In this document: positions 17,408-25,900 of the stretch, one piece after another
Layout: every line of letters begins with the position of its first letter
Position numbering within the stretch: the first letter of the stretch is position 1
From: JBOGOC01 sp050747525
GTDB taxonomy: Bacteria; Acidobacteriota; Polarisedimenticolia; JACPZX01; DASXTC01
Direction of reading: 5' to 3'
DNA: 33,024 bases
NCBI GenBank assembly: GCA_050747525.1
Contig: JBOGOC010000015.1
Coordinates: 1-33,024 of the forward strand
Notes under the pieces: model-generated
What the model saw: the letters and a program-made list of their open reading frames with translations, nothing else
Databases searched by the model: none
Told to the model about the DNA's origin: nothing
Translations under genes and position numbers: made by a program

Positions 17408-18387
17408 TGGATGGACGCACGTCCACGCTCCCCGTGGAGCGCGCGATGGAGGTGGCGCGCGCGCTCGAGGGGGAGGTGAGCAAGGCGATCGTCGGGCAGC
17501 GGGAGGTGGTGTCCCAGGTGATCGCGGCCTTTCTCGCGGCGGGGCACGTTCTGCTTGAAGGGGTCCCGGGCCTCGGCAAGACCCTGGCCATCCTCGCGCT
17601 GGCCAGGGCCTTCGGCGGGAAGTTCGCCCGCATCCAGTTCACGCCCGACCTCATGCCCAGCGACATCGTGGGGCACACTCTGCTGGACGCCGCCACCGGT
17701 CAGTTCCGTGTCAGGTTCGGCCCGGCCTTCACGAATCTGCTCCTGGCGGACGAGGTGAACCGGGCTCCCGCCAAGACACAGTCCGCCTTGCTCGAGGTCA
17801 TGCAGGAGCACCAGATCACCATCGAAGGCCAGACCTTCCCTCTTTCACGGCCTTTCATGACCCTGGCCACGCAGAATCCCGTCGAGCTGGAAGGGACCTA
17901 CCCGCTTCCCGAGGCGCAGCTCGATCGCTTCCTGCTCAAGGTGCGGATCTCCTATCCCGAGGAATTGGAAGAGATCGCCCTGGTGTCCGGAGTGACTCAG
18001 GGGCGCGTGGGGGACGCGCTGGACGTCTCCATGGTCGGGATGGTTGCTGACGTTGAGACGGTGGCGGGCCTGCAGGAAGTGGTGGCCGGCCTCACGGTGG
18101 ACGAGAGGGTCGCGGGATACGCCGTGCGCATCGTTCGCGCCACTCGGACGTGGCAGGGGATCTTCCTGGGGGCCGGGCCGCGGGGGGGCATCGCGCTTCT
18201 GCGCGTCGCGCGTGCCTTCGCCCTGATGCAGTCGCGCGACTTCGTGACCCCCGACGACGTGAAAAGAGCCGCGCTTCCGGCCCTGCGCCATCGCGTGGTG
18301 CTCGCCCCCGACCTGGAGATGGAAGGACAGGAGGTGGACGAGGTGATCTCCCGCATCGTGGAGACCGTCGAGGTGCCGCGGCGATGA
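17407..18387 (+). CDS. MoxR family AAA+ ATPase
   Basis: A 326-residue cytoplasmic MoxR ATPase. The Walker A is EGVPGLGKT (51-59) and Walker B is LLLADEVNR (111-119); a sensor-1 block LATQNPVELEGTYPLPEAQLD and the lid follow. MoxR proteins act as chaperones that help load metals or mature VWA-type partners, here most likely the DUF58 protein. ATG 17407 shares its A with the preceding TGA and has a strong Shine-Dalgarno (AGGAGGG at 17391-17397); a GTG at 17404 is the in-frame alternative. The stop overlaps the DUF58 start. All ATPase motifs are intact. Confidence 0.96.
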   Translation: MDGRTSTLPVERAMEVARALEGEVSKAIVGQREVVSQVIAAFLAAGHVLLEGVPGLGKTLAILALARAFGGKFARIQFTPDLMPSDIVGHTLLDAATGQFRVRFGPAFTNLLLADEVNRAPAKTQSALLEVMQEHQITIEGQTFPLSRPFMTLATQNPVELEGTYPLPEAQLDRFLLKVRISYPEELEEIALVSGVTQGRVGDALDVSMVGMVADVETVAGLQEVVAGLTVDERVAGYAVRIVRATRTWQGIFLGAGPRGGIALLRVARAFALMQSRDFVTPDDVKRAALPALRHRVVLAPDLEMEGQEVDEVISRIVETVEVPRR

Positions 18388-19691
18388 TCCTCCCCGCCCC
18401 GCCTCTCATCGCCGGAGCGTCCGTGCTGGCGGGGCTGGGGCTGGCCGCTTCCTTCTGGCCCGCCTCCGCGGGCGCATGGGGGGCCGCCGCCGTCGGCCTG
18501 GCGGCCGCGGCGCTGCTCGATGCGTGGCGCGTTATGCGGAGGCCCGTTCCTCTCGTGCGGCGGAGCGTGATCGGCTCCCTCCCTGTCGGCTCGTGGACCC
18601 CGGTGAGCCTCACCGTGGAATGGCCGCGCCCGGGGAGGGTCATGGTGGAGATCTTCGATCACCATCCGGCCGCGGCGGAGACGCAGGGACTGCCGGCGCG
18701 CGCCGGCCTGTCGTCCGGGACGCTCACCTCCATCGTGTACAGGCTGCGCCCGCTGGAGCGAGGGCCGGCGAGGTTCGGCCCGGTGGACCTCCGTCTGCTC
18801 AGTCCCTGGAGGATGTGGCAGAGGCGATGCCTCGCGGGAGAGCCGGTGACCGTGCGCGTCCTGCCGGACTTCCGGCCGCTCACCCGCTACGCTCTCCTGG
18901 CGGTCGACAACAGGACCAGCCAGCTCGGCGTGCGTCTGCGTCCACGGCGCGGCGAGGGCCTGGAGATCCATCACCTGCGCGAATACCGCGTCGGGGACAC
19001 CTTGCGGCAGATCGACTGGAAAGCCACGGCGCGGCGCATGCGCCTCATCTCCAGGGAATACCAGGACGAGCGCAACCAGCAGGTGGTCTTCCTTCTGGAC
19101 TGCGGCCGGACCATGCGCGCCGTCGATCAGGGCGAGGCCCATTTCGAGCATGCCCTGCGCAGCCTGCTGCTGCTGGCCTATGTCGCGCTCAGGCAGGGAG
19201 ACGCCGTTGGCCTGCTGACGTTCGCGGGCCACGACATGTGGTTTCCTCCGGTCAAGGGGCGTTCCGCCATGAGATCGATTCTGGATGCTCTGCATGACCT
19301 GAAGACCTCCACGGAGGCGGGCGACTACCTCGCGGCGGCCGCGCGTCTGTTGACGAAGCAGCGCCGGCGTTCGCTGGTCGTGCTCATCTCCAACCTGAGG
19401 GACGACGACGGCAGCGAGATCTCGGCGGCCATGCGTCTCATGGCGCGCCGCCATCTCGTGCTCCTGGCCAGCCTCAGAGAGACCGCCATCGATGACGAGC
19501 TGAACGCTCCCGTCAGCACCTTCGAGCAGGCCCGCCGCCGCGCCGCGGCGCACCACTATCTTCAGGCTCGCCACCGGGCTCACGCGTCCCTGCGGGGACG
19601 GGGCCTGCGCTACTGCGACGTCGCTCCGCGCGACCTTCCGGTGGCCCTGGTGAACCGCTACCTGGACATCAAGCGAACCGGCGCACTCTGA
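18384..19691 (+). CDS. DUF58 domain protein (VWA-like partner of MoxR)
   Basis: A 435-residue protein, ATG 18384 in an ATGA overlap with the MoxR stop. Two short hydrophobic helices at the N-terminus (about 5-50) anchor it. The middle is a beta-rich domain. The DUF58 signature follows: EIHHLREYRVGDTLRQIDWK then ATARR near 193-217, and a VWA-like core starting VVFLLDCGRTM, whose MIDAS is degenerate (D-C-G-R-T instead of D-x-S-x-S). Family members work with MoxR ATPases and may bind or assemble envelope complexes. It is the last gene of the seven-gene unit; a 14-bp palindrome (19693-19706) follows its stop, but without a T run. Confidence 0.93.
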   Translation: MILPAPPLIAGASVLAGLGLAASFWPASAGAWGAAAVGLAAAALLDAWRVMRRPVPLVRRSVIGSLPVGSWTPVSLTVEWPRPGRVMVEIFDHHPAAAETQGLPARAGLSSGTLTSIVYRLRPLERGPARFGPVDLRLLSPWRMWQRRCLAGEPVTVRVLPDFRPLTRYALLAVDNRTSQLGVRLRPRRGEGLEIHHLREYRVGDTLRQIDWKATARRMRLISREYQDERNQQVVFLLDCGRTMRAVDQGEAHFEHALRSLLLLAYVALRQGDAVGLLTFAGHDMWFPPVKGRSAMRSILDALHDLKTSTEAGDYLAAAARLLTKQRRRSLVVLISNLRDDDGSEISAAMRLMARRHLVLLASLRETAIDDELNAPVSTFEQARRRAAAHHYLQARHRAHASLRGRGLRYCDVAPRDLPVALVNRYLDIKRTGAL

Positions 19692-19715
19692 CGCGGCCCG
19701 GGCCGCCCCTGTTCC

Positions 19716-19745
19716 TTGACCGTCTGCGGGCAATTGCCCTAAAGT
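19716..19745 (+). promoter_or_regulatory. Promoter of tRNA-Gln-glnS with a palindrome in its spacer
   Basis: TTGACC (19716-19721), 18-base spacer, TAAAGT (19740-19745): 5 of 6 and 4 of 6 matches to consensus. Start of transcription is expected near 19752, about 25 bases before the mature tRNA. The spacer contains the perfect 12-bp palindrome GGGCAATTGCCC (19728-19739), ending exactly at the -10 box, a good place for a repressor or a MerR-type activator. Confidence 0.65.
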
Positions 19746-19776
19746 ACGGGGGTTCGGCGGCCCTCCGGGCATCGGA

Positions 19777-19851
19777 TGGGGCGTGGCCAAATGGTAAGGC
19801 AGCGGACTCTGGATCCGCGATTTGGAGGTTCGACTCCTCCCGCCCCAGCCA
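19777..19851 (+). tRNA. tRNA-Gln (anticodon CUG), CCA encoded
   Basis: A complete cloverleaf: acceptor arm TGGGGCG/CGCCCCA, D-arm with GGTAA, anticodon stem GCGGA/TCCGC with loop CTCTGGA (anticodon CTG, reads CAG), five-base variable loop, T-arm GGAGG/CCTCC with loop TTCGACT, discriminator G and encoded CCA. U1-A72, G2-C71, G3-C70 and G73 are the acceptor identity elements known for E. coli glutaminyl-tRNA synthetase, and all are present. It sits 31 bases before glnS on the same strand, so the two are probably on one transcript. Confidence 0.97.
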
Positions 19852-19882
19852 CCTCCACGGGACCCGCCCCGGAGGGCAGCTC

Positions 19883-21559
19883 GTGAGCGACGAAGCGCGC
19901 TTCAGCAATTTCATCCGGCAGATCGTCGAGGCCGACCTGGCCTCGGGCAAGCATGCCGGCGTGGTGACGCGCTTCCCCCCCGAGCCCAACGGCTACCTGC
20001 ACATCGGGCACGCCAAGTCGATCTGCCTGAACTTCGGCATCGCGCGCGACTACGCCGGCCGGTGCCACCTTCGGTTCGACGACACCAACCCCGTCAAGGA
20101 GGACGTCGAGTACATCGAGTCGATCCAGGAGGACGTCCGGTGGCTGGGGTTCGACTGGGGCGAGCACCTCTATCACGCGGCCGACTACTTCGAGCGCCTC
20201 TACGAGTGGGCCGAGCTGCTGGTCCGCAAGGGGGCCGCTTTCGTGTGCGACCTGTCGGCCGACGAGATCCGTCAGACGCGCGGCACGCTCACCGAGCCGG
20301 GGCGCGAGTCCCCCTACCGCGGCCGCGGCGTGGAGGAGAACCTCGATCTGCTGCGCCGCATGCGCGCCGGCGAGTTCCCCAACGGCGCCCGCGTCCTCCG
20401 CGCGAAGATCGACATGGCCTCGCCCAACCTGAACATGCGCGACCCGGTCATGTACCGCATCCTGCACGCGCCGCACCATCGCACGGGAGACGCCTGGTCC
20501 CTGTACCCCACGTATGACTGGGCGCACGGCCAGTCCGACGCCATCGAGGGGATCACCCATTCCCTGTGCACCCTGGAGTTCGAGGACCACCGGCCGCTGT
20601 ACGACTGGTTCCTGGATCAGCTCGACCTGCCGCACCGTCCGCGGCAGATCGAGTTTGCGCGCCTGAACCTCAGCTTCACCGTGCTGAGCAAGCGGATGCT
20701 CAACGAGCTGGTGACCACCGGGGCGGTGTCGGGCTGGGACGATCCGCGGATGCCCACGCTGGCCGGCCTGCGGCGGCGCGGCTTCACGCCCGAGGCGATC
20801 CGGCTGTTCTGCGACCGCATCCGGGTGGCCAAGGCCGACAGCCTCGTGGACATGGAGCTGCTGGAGAACACCCTGCGCGAGGATCTCAACACCCGCGTCC
20901 CGCGCGCCATGTGCGTGCATCGCCCGCTGAAGGTCGTGCTGACCAACGTCGGCGAGAACGATGTCCGGGAGATCGAGGTTCCCAACTTCCCCGACGATCC
21001 CTCGCGCATGGGGCACCGCCGCATCCCCTTCTCGCGCGAGGTGTACATCGAGCGGGAGGACTTCATGGAAGATCCACCCAAGAAGTTTCACCGGCTGGCT
21101 CCCGGGAAGGAGGTGCGGCTGCGCTTCGCCTACGTCATCCGGTGCGACGAGGTGGTGAAGGACCCGGCCTCCGGCGAGATCACGGAGCTTCGCGGGCGCA
21201 TCGATCCCGCCACGCTCGGCGCCGCTCCCGAGGGGCGCAAGGTCCCGGGGACCATTCACTGGGTCTCGGCGGCCCATGCCATCCCGGCGGAGCTGCGCCT
21301 GTACGACCGGCTCTTCCGTGTCCCCAACCCGGCATCCGGGGGGGACTACAAGGCGCACCTGAATCCCGCCTCGCTCGAGGTGCTCACGGGCGCGCGCGCC
21401 GAGCCGTCGCTCGCGAACGCGAACCCGGGGGATCGGGTGCAGTTCGAGCGCAAGGCCTTCTACGTGGCCGACGCGAAGGACTCGCGCCCGGGCCGGCCGG
21501 TGTTCAACCGGATCGTCGCGCTGCGCGACACATGGGCGAAAATTGCGGGGGGAGCATGA
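19883..21559 (+). CDS. glnS: Glutaminyl-tRNA synthetase
   Basis: Class I aminoacyl-tRNA synthetase that attaches glutamine to tRNA-Gln in the cytoplasm, using ATP. It is 558 residues, against 554 in E. coli. The HIGH motif is exact at 40-43 (PNGYLHIGHAKS) and the KMSKS-equivalent is VLSKR at 267-271, as in the VMSKR of true GlnRS. RFDDTNP (64-70), YPTYDWAHGQSDAIEGITHS and the C-terminal anticodon-binding beta-barrels (IPFSREVYIEREDF) are typical of GlnRS rather than GluRS. GTG 19883 has the Shine-Dalgarno GGAGGG (19871-19876). Presence of GlnRS implies that direct glutaminylation is available; many bacteria use GatCAB instead. Its substrate tRNA is encoded directly upstream. The stop overlaps the amidohydrolase start as ATGA. 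Confidence 0.98.
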   Translation: MSDEARFSNFIRQIVEADLASGKHAGVVTRFPPEPNGYLHIGHAKSICLNFGIARDYAGRCHLRFDDTNPVKEDVEYIESIQEDVRWLGFDWGEHLYHAADYFERLYEWAELLVRKGAAFVCDLSADEIRQTRGTLTEPGRESPYRGRGVEENLDLLRRMRAGEFPNGARVLRAKIDMASPNLNMRDPVMYRILHAPHHRTGDAWSLYPTYDWAHGQSDAIEGITHSLCTLEFEDHRPLYDWFLDQLDLPHRPRQIEFARLNLSFTVLSKRMLNELVTTGAVSGWDDPRMPTLAGLRRRGFTPEAIRLFCDRIRVAKADSLVDMELLENTLREDLNTRVPRAMCVHRPLKVVLTNVGENDVREIEVPNFPDDPSRMGHRRIPFSREVYIEREDFMEDPPKKFHRLAPGKEVRLRFAYVIRCDEVVKDPASGEITELRGRIDPATLGAAPEGRKVPGTIHWVSAAHAIPAELRLYDRLFRVPNPASGGDYKAHLNPASLEVLTGARAEPSLANANPGDRVQFERKAFYVADAKDSRPGRPVFNRIVALRDTWAKIAGGA

Positions 21560-22836
21560 GAGGACGGTCGGTGGTCATGGTCGTCGGTCTGATCCTCGCG
21601 TGCGCCGCGATTCCCGCCGCTGCCGCGGCCCCGGAGAAGATCCTGCTGCGGGCCGGGCGGCTGCTGGATCGCTCCGTGCGCGACAACGTGGACATCCTGG
21701 TGGAGGGGAACCGCATCGTGCAGGTGGGCACCATCCGGAGCGTCCCCTCCGGGGCGCGCGAGATCGACCTGCGCCGGCGCACGGTCCTGCCCGGCCTCAT
21801 CGACTCGCACACGCACATCTGCCTGACCCCCGACTACACGCGGCGCAATCCCGTGCTCACCAAGACCGCCGCCCAGAGGGCCCTCGAGGGGATGCGCGCC
21901 GCGCACGACGACCTGATGGCCGGCTTCACCACCCTGCGCGATCTGGACAACGAGGGGGCCGACATGTCGGACGTGGCGGTGCGCGACGCCATCAAGAGCG
22001 GCCTCTTCCCCGGCCCGCGCCTCTTCGTTTCGGGCTGGGCCCTCAGCATCACGGGCGGCCACATGAACCTGACCGGCCTGGCCCCTGAAATCGATCGCAG
22101 GCTGCCGCAGCTCGCCATCATGGTGACCGGACCCGAGTCGATGCTGGCCGCCATCCGCGACCAGGTGAAGGCGGGCGTGGACTTCATCAAGATCTACGCC
22201 ACCGGCACCCTGTCTCACGTCGATCCGGAGACACTCGACACGCTCGCCCAGTTCAGCGAGGAGGAGATCCGGGTGATGGTGCGGGAGGCGGCGCGCTGGG
22301 GGAAGGACGTGGCCGCCCACGCCTACGGCGGCCCGGGAGCGCGCAACGCCGCGGCCGCGGGCGTGCGCAGCATCGAGCACGGGATGATGCTGGACGACGC
22401 CACGCTGGATCTCATGGCCTCCTCCGGGACGTGGTGGAGTCCCACCATGACCGTCTACCTGCCCGGCGAGGACGCCTCGGAGACCGAGCGCGCGTTCCGC
22501 AACCGGATCGTGGAGCGCCACCGTGACACCTTCACCCGCGCCATGCGCCGCGGCGTGCGGATCGCCTTCGGCACCGACATCGGGGCGGTGCCGCATGGCG
22601 AGGGATGGCGTGAGCTGGAGCGTATGGGCGAGTACGGGATGAGCCCCCTGGAGGTGATCCGATCGGCCACCGTGTCGGGCGCGGAGCTTCTGCGCCGCGG
22701 GAAGGACCTCGGGCGCATCGCTCCGGGCTACCTCGCCGACATCATCGCCGTGGATGGCGCTCCGGATCGCGACCTGAAGGCGTTGCGGCGCGTCCCCTTC
22801 GTGATGGCGAACGGGTCGGTGGTCAAGGACGACTAG
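21556..22836 (+). CDS. Secreted metal-dependent amidohydrolase
   Basis: A 426-residue member of the amidohydrolase superfamily, of the prolidase/imidazolonepropionase-like branch. A signal peptide (about 1-25, ending AAAAAP) sends it out of the cytoplasm. Metal ligands are visible: HxH at H85 and H87 (LIDSHTHICL), the bridging lysine K212 (FIKIYATG), H255 (VAAHAYG), H275 (SIEHG) and the catalytic aspartate D341 (FGTDIG). The C-terminal return of the composite beta domain (GYLADIIAVDG) is present. Relatives cleave dipeptides with C-terminal proline or other residues; the substrate here is unknown. ATG 21556 overlaps the glnS stop (ATGA), with GGGGGAG as ribosome site. The stop TAG shares a CTAG with the stop of the converging DUF2784 gene. 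Confidence 0.93.
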   Translation: MRGRSVVMVVGLILACAAIPAAAAAPEKILLRAGRLLDRSVRDNVDILVEGNRIVQVGTIRSVPSGAREIDLRRRTVLPGLIDSHTHICLTPDYTRRNPVLTKTAAQRALEGMRAAHDDLMAGFTTLRDLDNEGADMSDVAVRDAIKSGLFPGPRLFVSGWALSITGGHMNLTGLAPEIDRRLPQLAIMVTGPESMLAAIRDQVKAGVDFIKIYATGTLSHVDPETLDTLAQFSEEEIRVMVREAARWGKDVAAHAYGGPGARNAAAAGVRSIEHGMMLDDATLDLMASSGTWWSPTMTVYLPGEDASETERAFRNRIVERHRDTFTRAMRRGVRIAFGTDIGAVPHGEGWRELERMGEYGMSPLEVIRSATVSGAELLRRGKDLGRIAPGYLADIIAVDGAPDRDLKALRRVPFVMANGSVVKDD

Positions 22837-23201
22837 ACATCCCTTTTCATCGGTCGCACTCGATACCAGGTTGCCACGACAGCCAACGCGAACAGGACAT
22901 AGGCAACCGTGAACGCCCATTCTGGAAAGTCGTAGTACATCACGCGGTGGATCCAGCGCGCCATGAAGCTGCGTTCGCCGTGCGCGCCGCGCAGCGCGTC
23001 CTCCCAGACGGTCAGCGGGCACCAGATGCCCATCAGGGCTTCGCAGGCAACGAACACGACCGCCGCGAGGTGCGCCGCGCGGAACCAGAAGTGACGCACC
23101 CATGCCCATTCCGCGATCGCCCCCAGCCAGATGAGCACCAGGCCACCGCCGACGAACAGCACGAAGGCGAGGTGCAGGACGAGCACGATGTCCGCGAGCA
23201 T
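22833..23201 (-). CDS. DUF2784 family membrane protein
   Basis: A 122-residue inner-membrane protein with four hydrophobic segments. DUF2784 marks include the first helix ADIVLVLHLAFVLFVGGG, the loop RHFWFRAAHLAAVVFVACEA, the segment GIWCPLTVWEDALR and the histidine-rich WIHRVMYYDFPEW. The conserved histidines, cysteine and tryptophans suggest heme or metal binding, but nothing is proven. The start ATG at 23201 shares one base with the CHAT gene stop (TAATG), so it is translationally coupled and is the last gene of the sigma operon. A longer in-frame start upstream would lie inside the CHAT gene and is not used. Confidence 0.85.
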   Translation of the reverse strand: MLADIVLVLHLAFVLFVGGGLVLIWLGAIAEWAWVRHFWFRAAHLAAVVFVACEALMGIWCPLTVWEDALRGAHGERSFMARWIHRVMYYDFPEWAFTVAYVLFALAVVATWYRVRPMKRDV

Positions 23202-25900
23202 TACCGCCAGTCTCCGGAAGCCACGAACGCGCCCCAGAAGAAGGGATGCGTGGCCGCGCCACGCTCCCTGTGCGCCTGAATCATCCGCAGCCCCGCCTGC
23301 CGCACCGCGTCGACGGTGGACAGGCCGGCGATGCGCCCCTCGTGCAGGTGCTTCATCCATATGCCCGCCGCCCCATCGTCGACGGCCCAGAGACTCATGA
23401 TGGCGGTTCGCGCCCCCGCGATCTCCAGAGCGCGGCGCAGACCTAGCAGTCCTTCTCCACCGACGATCTCCCCGGTCCCCGTCTCACAACCCGACAGGAC
23501 CGCCCAGTCAACGCCTTCGAGATCGATCATGGCGATCTCTTCCGCCGTCAGCAGTCCGTCGTCCTGTCCCGAGGCCGCGGCGCGGCGCCGGTTGGCTCCG
23601 GCCAGCGCCAGGCCCGAGAGCCTGAGTGGCGGGTCCGCGGGGGGCACGTCCTCGTTATCCTGAAGCGCATCGAAGGACGACGGGCAGGACTCCTGCAGGA
23701 AGAACCCATGGGTCGCGATGTGAAGAAGCGTGCTTCCAGGCGCCTTCTTCCGGAACGAGGCCTCCGTGGCCCCCCGGCCCTCGAGCACGGTGACGTCTGC
23801 CCGCCCTCGCCACAGGGCTTCGACATGTCGCGCCTCGCGCCGCGTCCCGGGGAGAGGCTCGAACCTGCGCGAGGCAAACGCACGGCATGCCGGGGCGGGC
23901 AGGCCTCCACCTCCGGGATCACCGGTATCGGGCGCGTCGAAATCGGCCCCGCCCATCACGAGCACCGACTCCTCCCGTGGCGTTCCCTTCTCTCTGGTCA
24001 GGCTGCGCTCGGCCGACAGGCACTGGCGTCGCTGGCCATCCTCGATCAGATACCCTCCCTCGGCCCCGGGAAGGGAGTCGAACGCCACCAGTCCGACCGC
24101 CGCGTCGGGAACCAGAAGAACGAGGTGCCTGTCCTTGATCATCGGCTCGACGGGATCCCACAGAAGCTCCCGGAGCCGCTCTCCCGCCTTGCGATAGCGT
24201 GGCTCCGATTCTGCGGGCGGCCCAGTCCTGGGGTCCTTTCCTGCTTCTGTTCTCCATGCGTGGATCGCCGCATCCAGAGCGTCGGCTGTGGACAGCTCGA
24301 CGACAGTAGGAGCGGCGCGGCCATCACGCAGGACCAGGGCCAGGTAGCGCGGCTCGTCGGGGGCCCCCTTCAACGCCAGATGACTGTAGCGGACGTACGA
24401 CACCAGGGCCGCGTTCTCCGGCAGCGACGCGGTCACCTCCTTCAGGCCGACGGCCGCCGTGTCCGGGACTCCGGATCGCTGCCGCGAGACCATCGTGTCC
24501 AACACGAGGGCGCGTGACCGGATCAGCTCGTCCCACACCTCGCTCGTCACGGAAGACGGCAGCGCCGCGCCGCCGCGGCTCGAGACCAGCGCGGTGAGGG
24601 CCACGTCGAGGCCGGTGGTCCGTGAGCGTTCGTAACGCACGGCGTCCATGTCCGACAGACGCTGCGCCGTGGCGACGAACCCCTGGCGCGCGGTGCGCTC
24701 GGCCTGCAGCGCCACGTCGATAGCCCCGGCCAGGTCCTCCCTGGCCCAGGCAAGCAGCGCATACTGCGCGAGGGTATCGGCCCGTTCGCGCAATCCGGTT
24801 CGTGGGTCGGCCTGCTGGATCGCCAGCGCCAGGCGGAAGCCCCTCTCCGCCTTCTCCCACGCCCCCTCGCGCGTATCCAGTCGAGCCAGGCGGGCCAGGG
24901 AGCGGGCGACGAGCGGATGGTCCGGGCCGAAAGCTCGCGTGCGGATGTCGAGGGCGCGCTCCAGCCGGATCCGCGCGGCGCGAGGGCTCCCTGTGGCCTC
25001 CAGGACACCCGCCAGCTTCTCCAGGCTGAGCGCAATCCTCGGATCCCGGGGCCCGAAGCGCGCCTCCCGGATCGCCTGCGCACGATCGAGGTGGCGCATG
25101 GCATCCAGGGGTCTGCCCCTGCGCAGGGCCAGACTTCCCAGACGGTCCAGCGACATGGCCACCTGCGGGCTGTCCTGGCCGGCGGTCCGCTGCCGCTGGG
25201 TGATCGAAGCCTGCAGATAGCCACTCGCCTTGTCCAGATCACCCAGGATCCCGTGCATCACTCCCAGGTAGTCGAGCGACGCCGCAATGCCCGCCGGATC
25301 GAAGTCGGGATGATCCCTCCAGATCGAAAGAGCCTCCTCGTGCAGCGCGATGGCGGCTGCGTAGTTGCCTTCGAGGCGCAGGATCTCCGCGACCTGGTAA
25401 CAGCTGGACCCGGTGATGGGGGCCCTCGCACCCGCCCGGAGCCGGCGTATCGCCAGGGCCCGCTCGGCCTGGACGAGCGCGCTGCCGTAATCCTCGGCCA
25501 GTGTGAGTACGTTCGCCTGATGCGCGAGCGTGTCGGCCAGGCGGTGATCGTCGGTGGAGAGGAGCTTCTCCTTGAGCGCGATGGCGGCCCCGGCTCGCGA
25601 GATCGCCTCGCGAAGGCGTTCGGGCCGGGGATCCAGCGAGACAGCTTTCATCAAATCGTCGATCGCCTCGGCCTCCGCGAGGGTTCCCTTCTGCGGCCCG
25701 GAGGCGGCCTGATCGGCGCGGGCGCGTGCCTCCCACCAGGTCGCCTCGATGCGGGCCGCGTCCGGAGGCGATCCGCCTGACTGGAAGACTCCCGGCCGCA
25801 GGCCCGCCGATCCTCCCAGACGGGATGTGGCGGTGCTGGCGATCAGAAGAACGACGGCCAGGGCGGCCGATCTCCAGCCAGGCCGATCCGCGGGCGTCAT
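23201..25900 (-). CDS. TPR-CHAT protein (caspase-like protease)
   Basis: An 899-residue protein. A short N-terminal hydrophobic segment (SAALAVVLLIASTATS) acts as signal or anchor. Residues ~85-490 are a series of TPR/Kinesin-light-chain-type repeats (LADTLAHQANVLTLAEDYGSA, ALSIWRDHPDFDPAGIAASL, PRIALSLEKLAGVLEATG and DHPLVARSLARLARLD). The C-terminal CHAT domain (about 600-899) has both catalytic residues: His731 in LLHIATHGFF and Cys805 in VDWAVLSGCETGTGE, followed by GGEGLLGLRRALEIAGART and SLWAVDD. CHAT proteases are relatives of caspases and separase, including Craspase; here the cleavage target is unknown. ATG 25900 overlaps the anti-sigma stop as ATGA; its stop overlaps the DUF2784 start. 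The protein is likely expressed only with its sigma factor. Confidence 0.93.
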   Translation of the reverse strand: MTPADRPGWRSAALAVVLLIASTATSRLGGSAGLRPGVFQSGGSPPDAARIEATWWEARARADQAASGPQKGTLAEAEAIDDLMKAVSLDPRPERLREAISRAGAAIALKEKLLSTDDHRLADTLAHQANVLTLAEDYGSALVQAERALAIRRLRAGARAPITGSSCYQVAEILRLEGNYAAAIALHEEALSIWRDHPDFDPAGIAASLDYLGVMHGILGDLDKASGYLQASITQRQRTAGQDSPQVAMSLDRLGSLALRRGRPLDAMRHLDRAQAIREARFGPRDPRIALSLEKLAGVLEATGSPRAARIRLERALDIRTRAFGPDHPLVARSLARLARLDTREGAWEKAERGFRLALAIQQADPRTGLRERADTLAQYALLAWAREDLAGAIDVALQAERTARQGFVATAQRLSDMDAVRYERSRTTGLDVALTALVSSRGGAALPSSVTSEVWDELIRSRALVLDTMVSRQRSGVPDTAAVGLKEVTASLPENAALVSYVRYSHLALKGAPDEPRYLALVLRDGRAAPTVVELSTADALDAAIHAWRTEAGKDPRTGPPAESEPRYRKAGERLRELLWDPVEPMIKDRHLVLLVPDAAVGLVAFDSLPGAEGGYLIEDGQRRQCLSAERSLTREKGTPREESVLVMGGADFDAPDTGDPGGGGLPAPACRAFASRRFEPLPGTRREARHVEALWRGRADVTVLEGRGATEASFRKKAPGSTLLHIATHGFFLQESCPSSFDALQDNEDVPPADPPLRLSGLALAGANRRRAAASGQDDGLLTAEEIAMIDLEGVDWAVLSGCETGTGEIVGGEGLLGLRRALEIAGARTAIMSLWAVDDGAAGIWMKHLHEGRIAGLSTVDAVRQAGLRMIQAHRERGAATHPFFWGAFVASGDWR

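Noticed and set aside
19693..19706. GCGGCCCGGGCCGC palindrome after the DUF58 gene as a terminator
   Set aside because: No loop bases and no T tract; such GC palindromes are frequent in this sequence.
17997..19790. 597-codon minus-strand frame over the MoxR/DUF58 genes
   Set aside because: No family features; overlaps two certain genes.
19739..21358. 539-codon minus-strand frame across tRNA-Gln and glnS
   Set aside because: It runs through a certain tRNA and synthetase; composition typical of a shadow frame.
21460..23262. 600-codon minus-strand frame across the amidohydrolase
   Set aside because: Covers the metal-site coding sequence of the plus-strand enzyme and has His/Arg-rich shadow composition.
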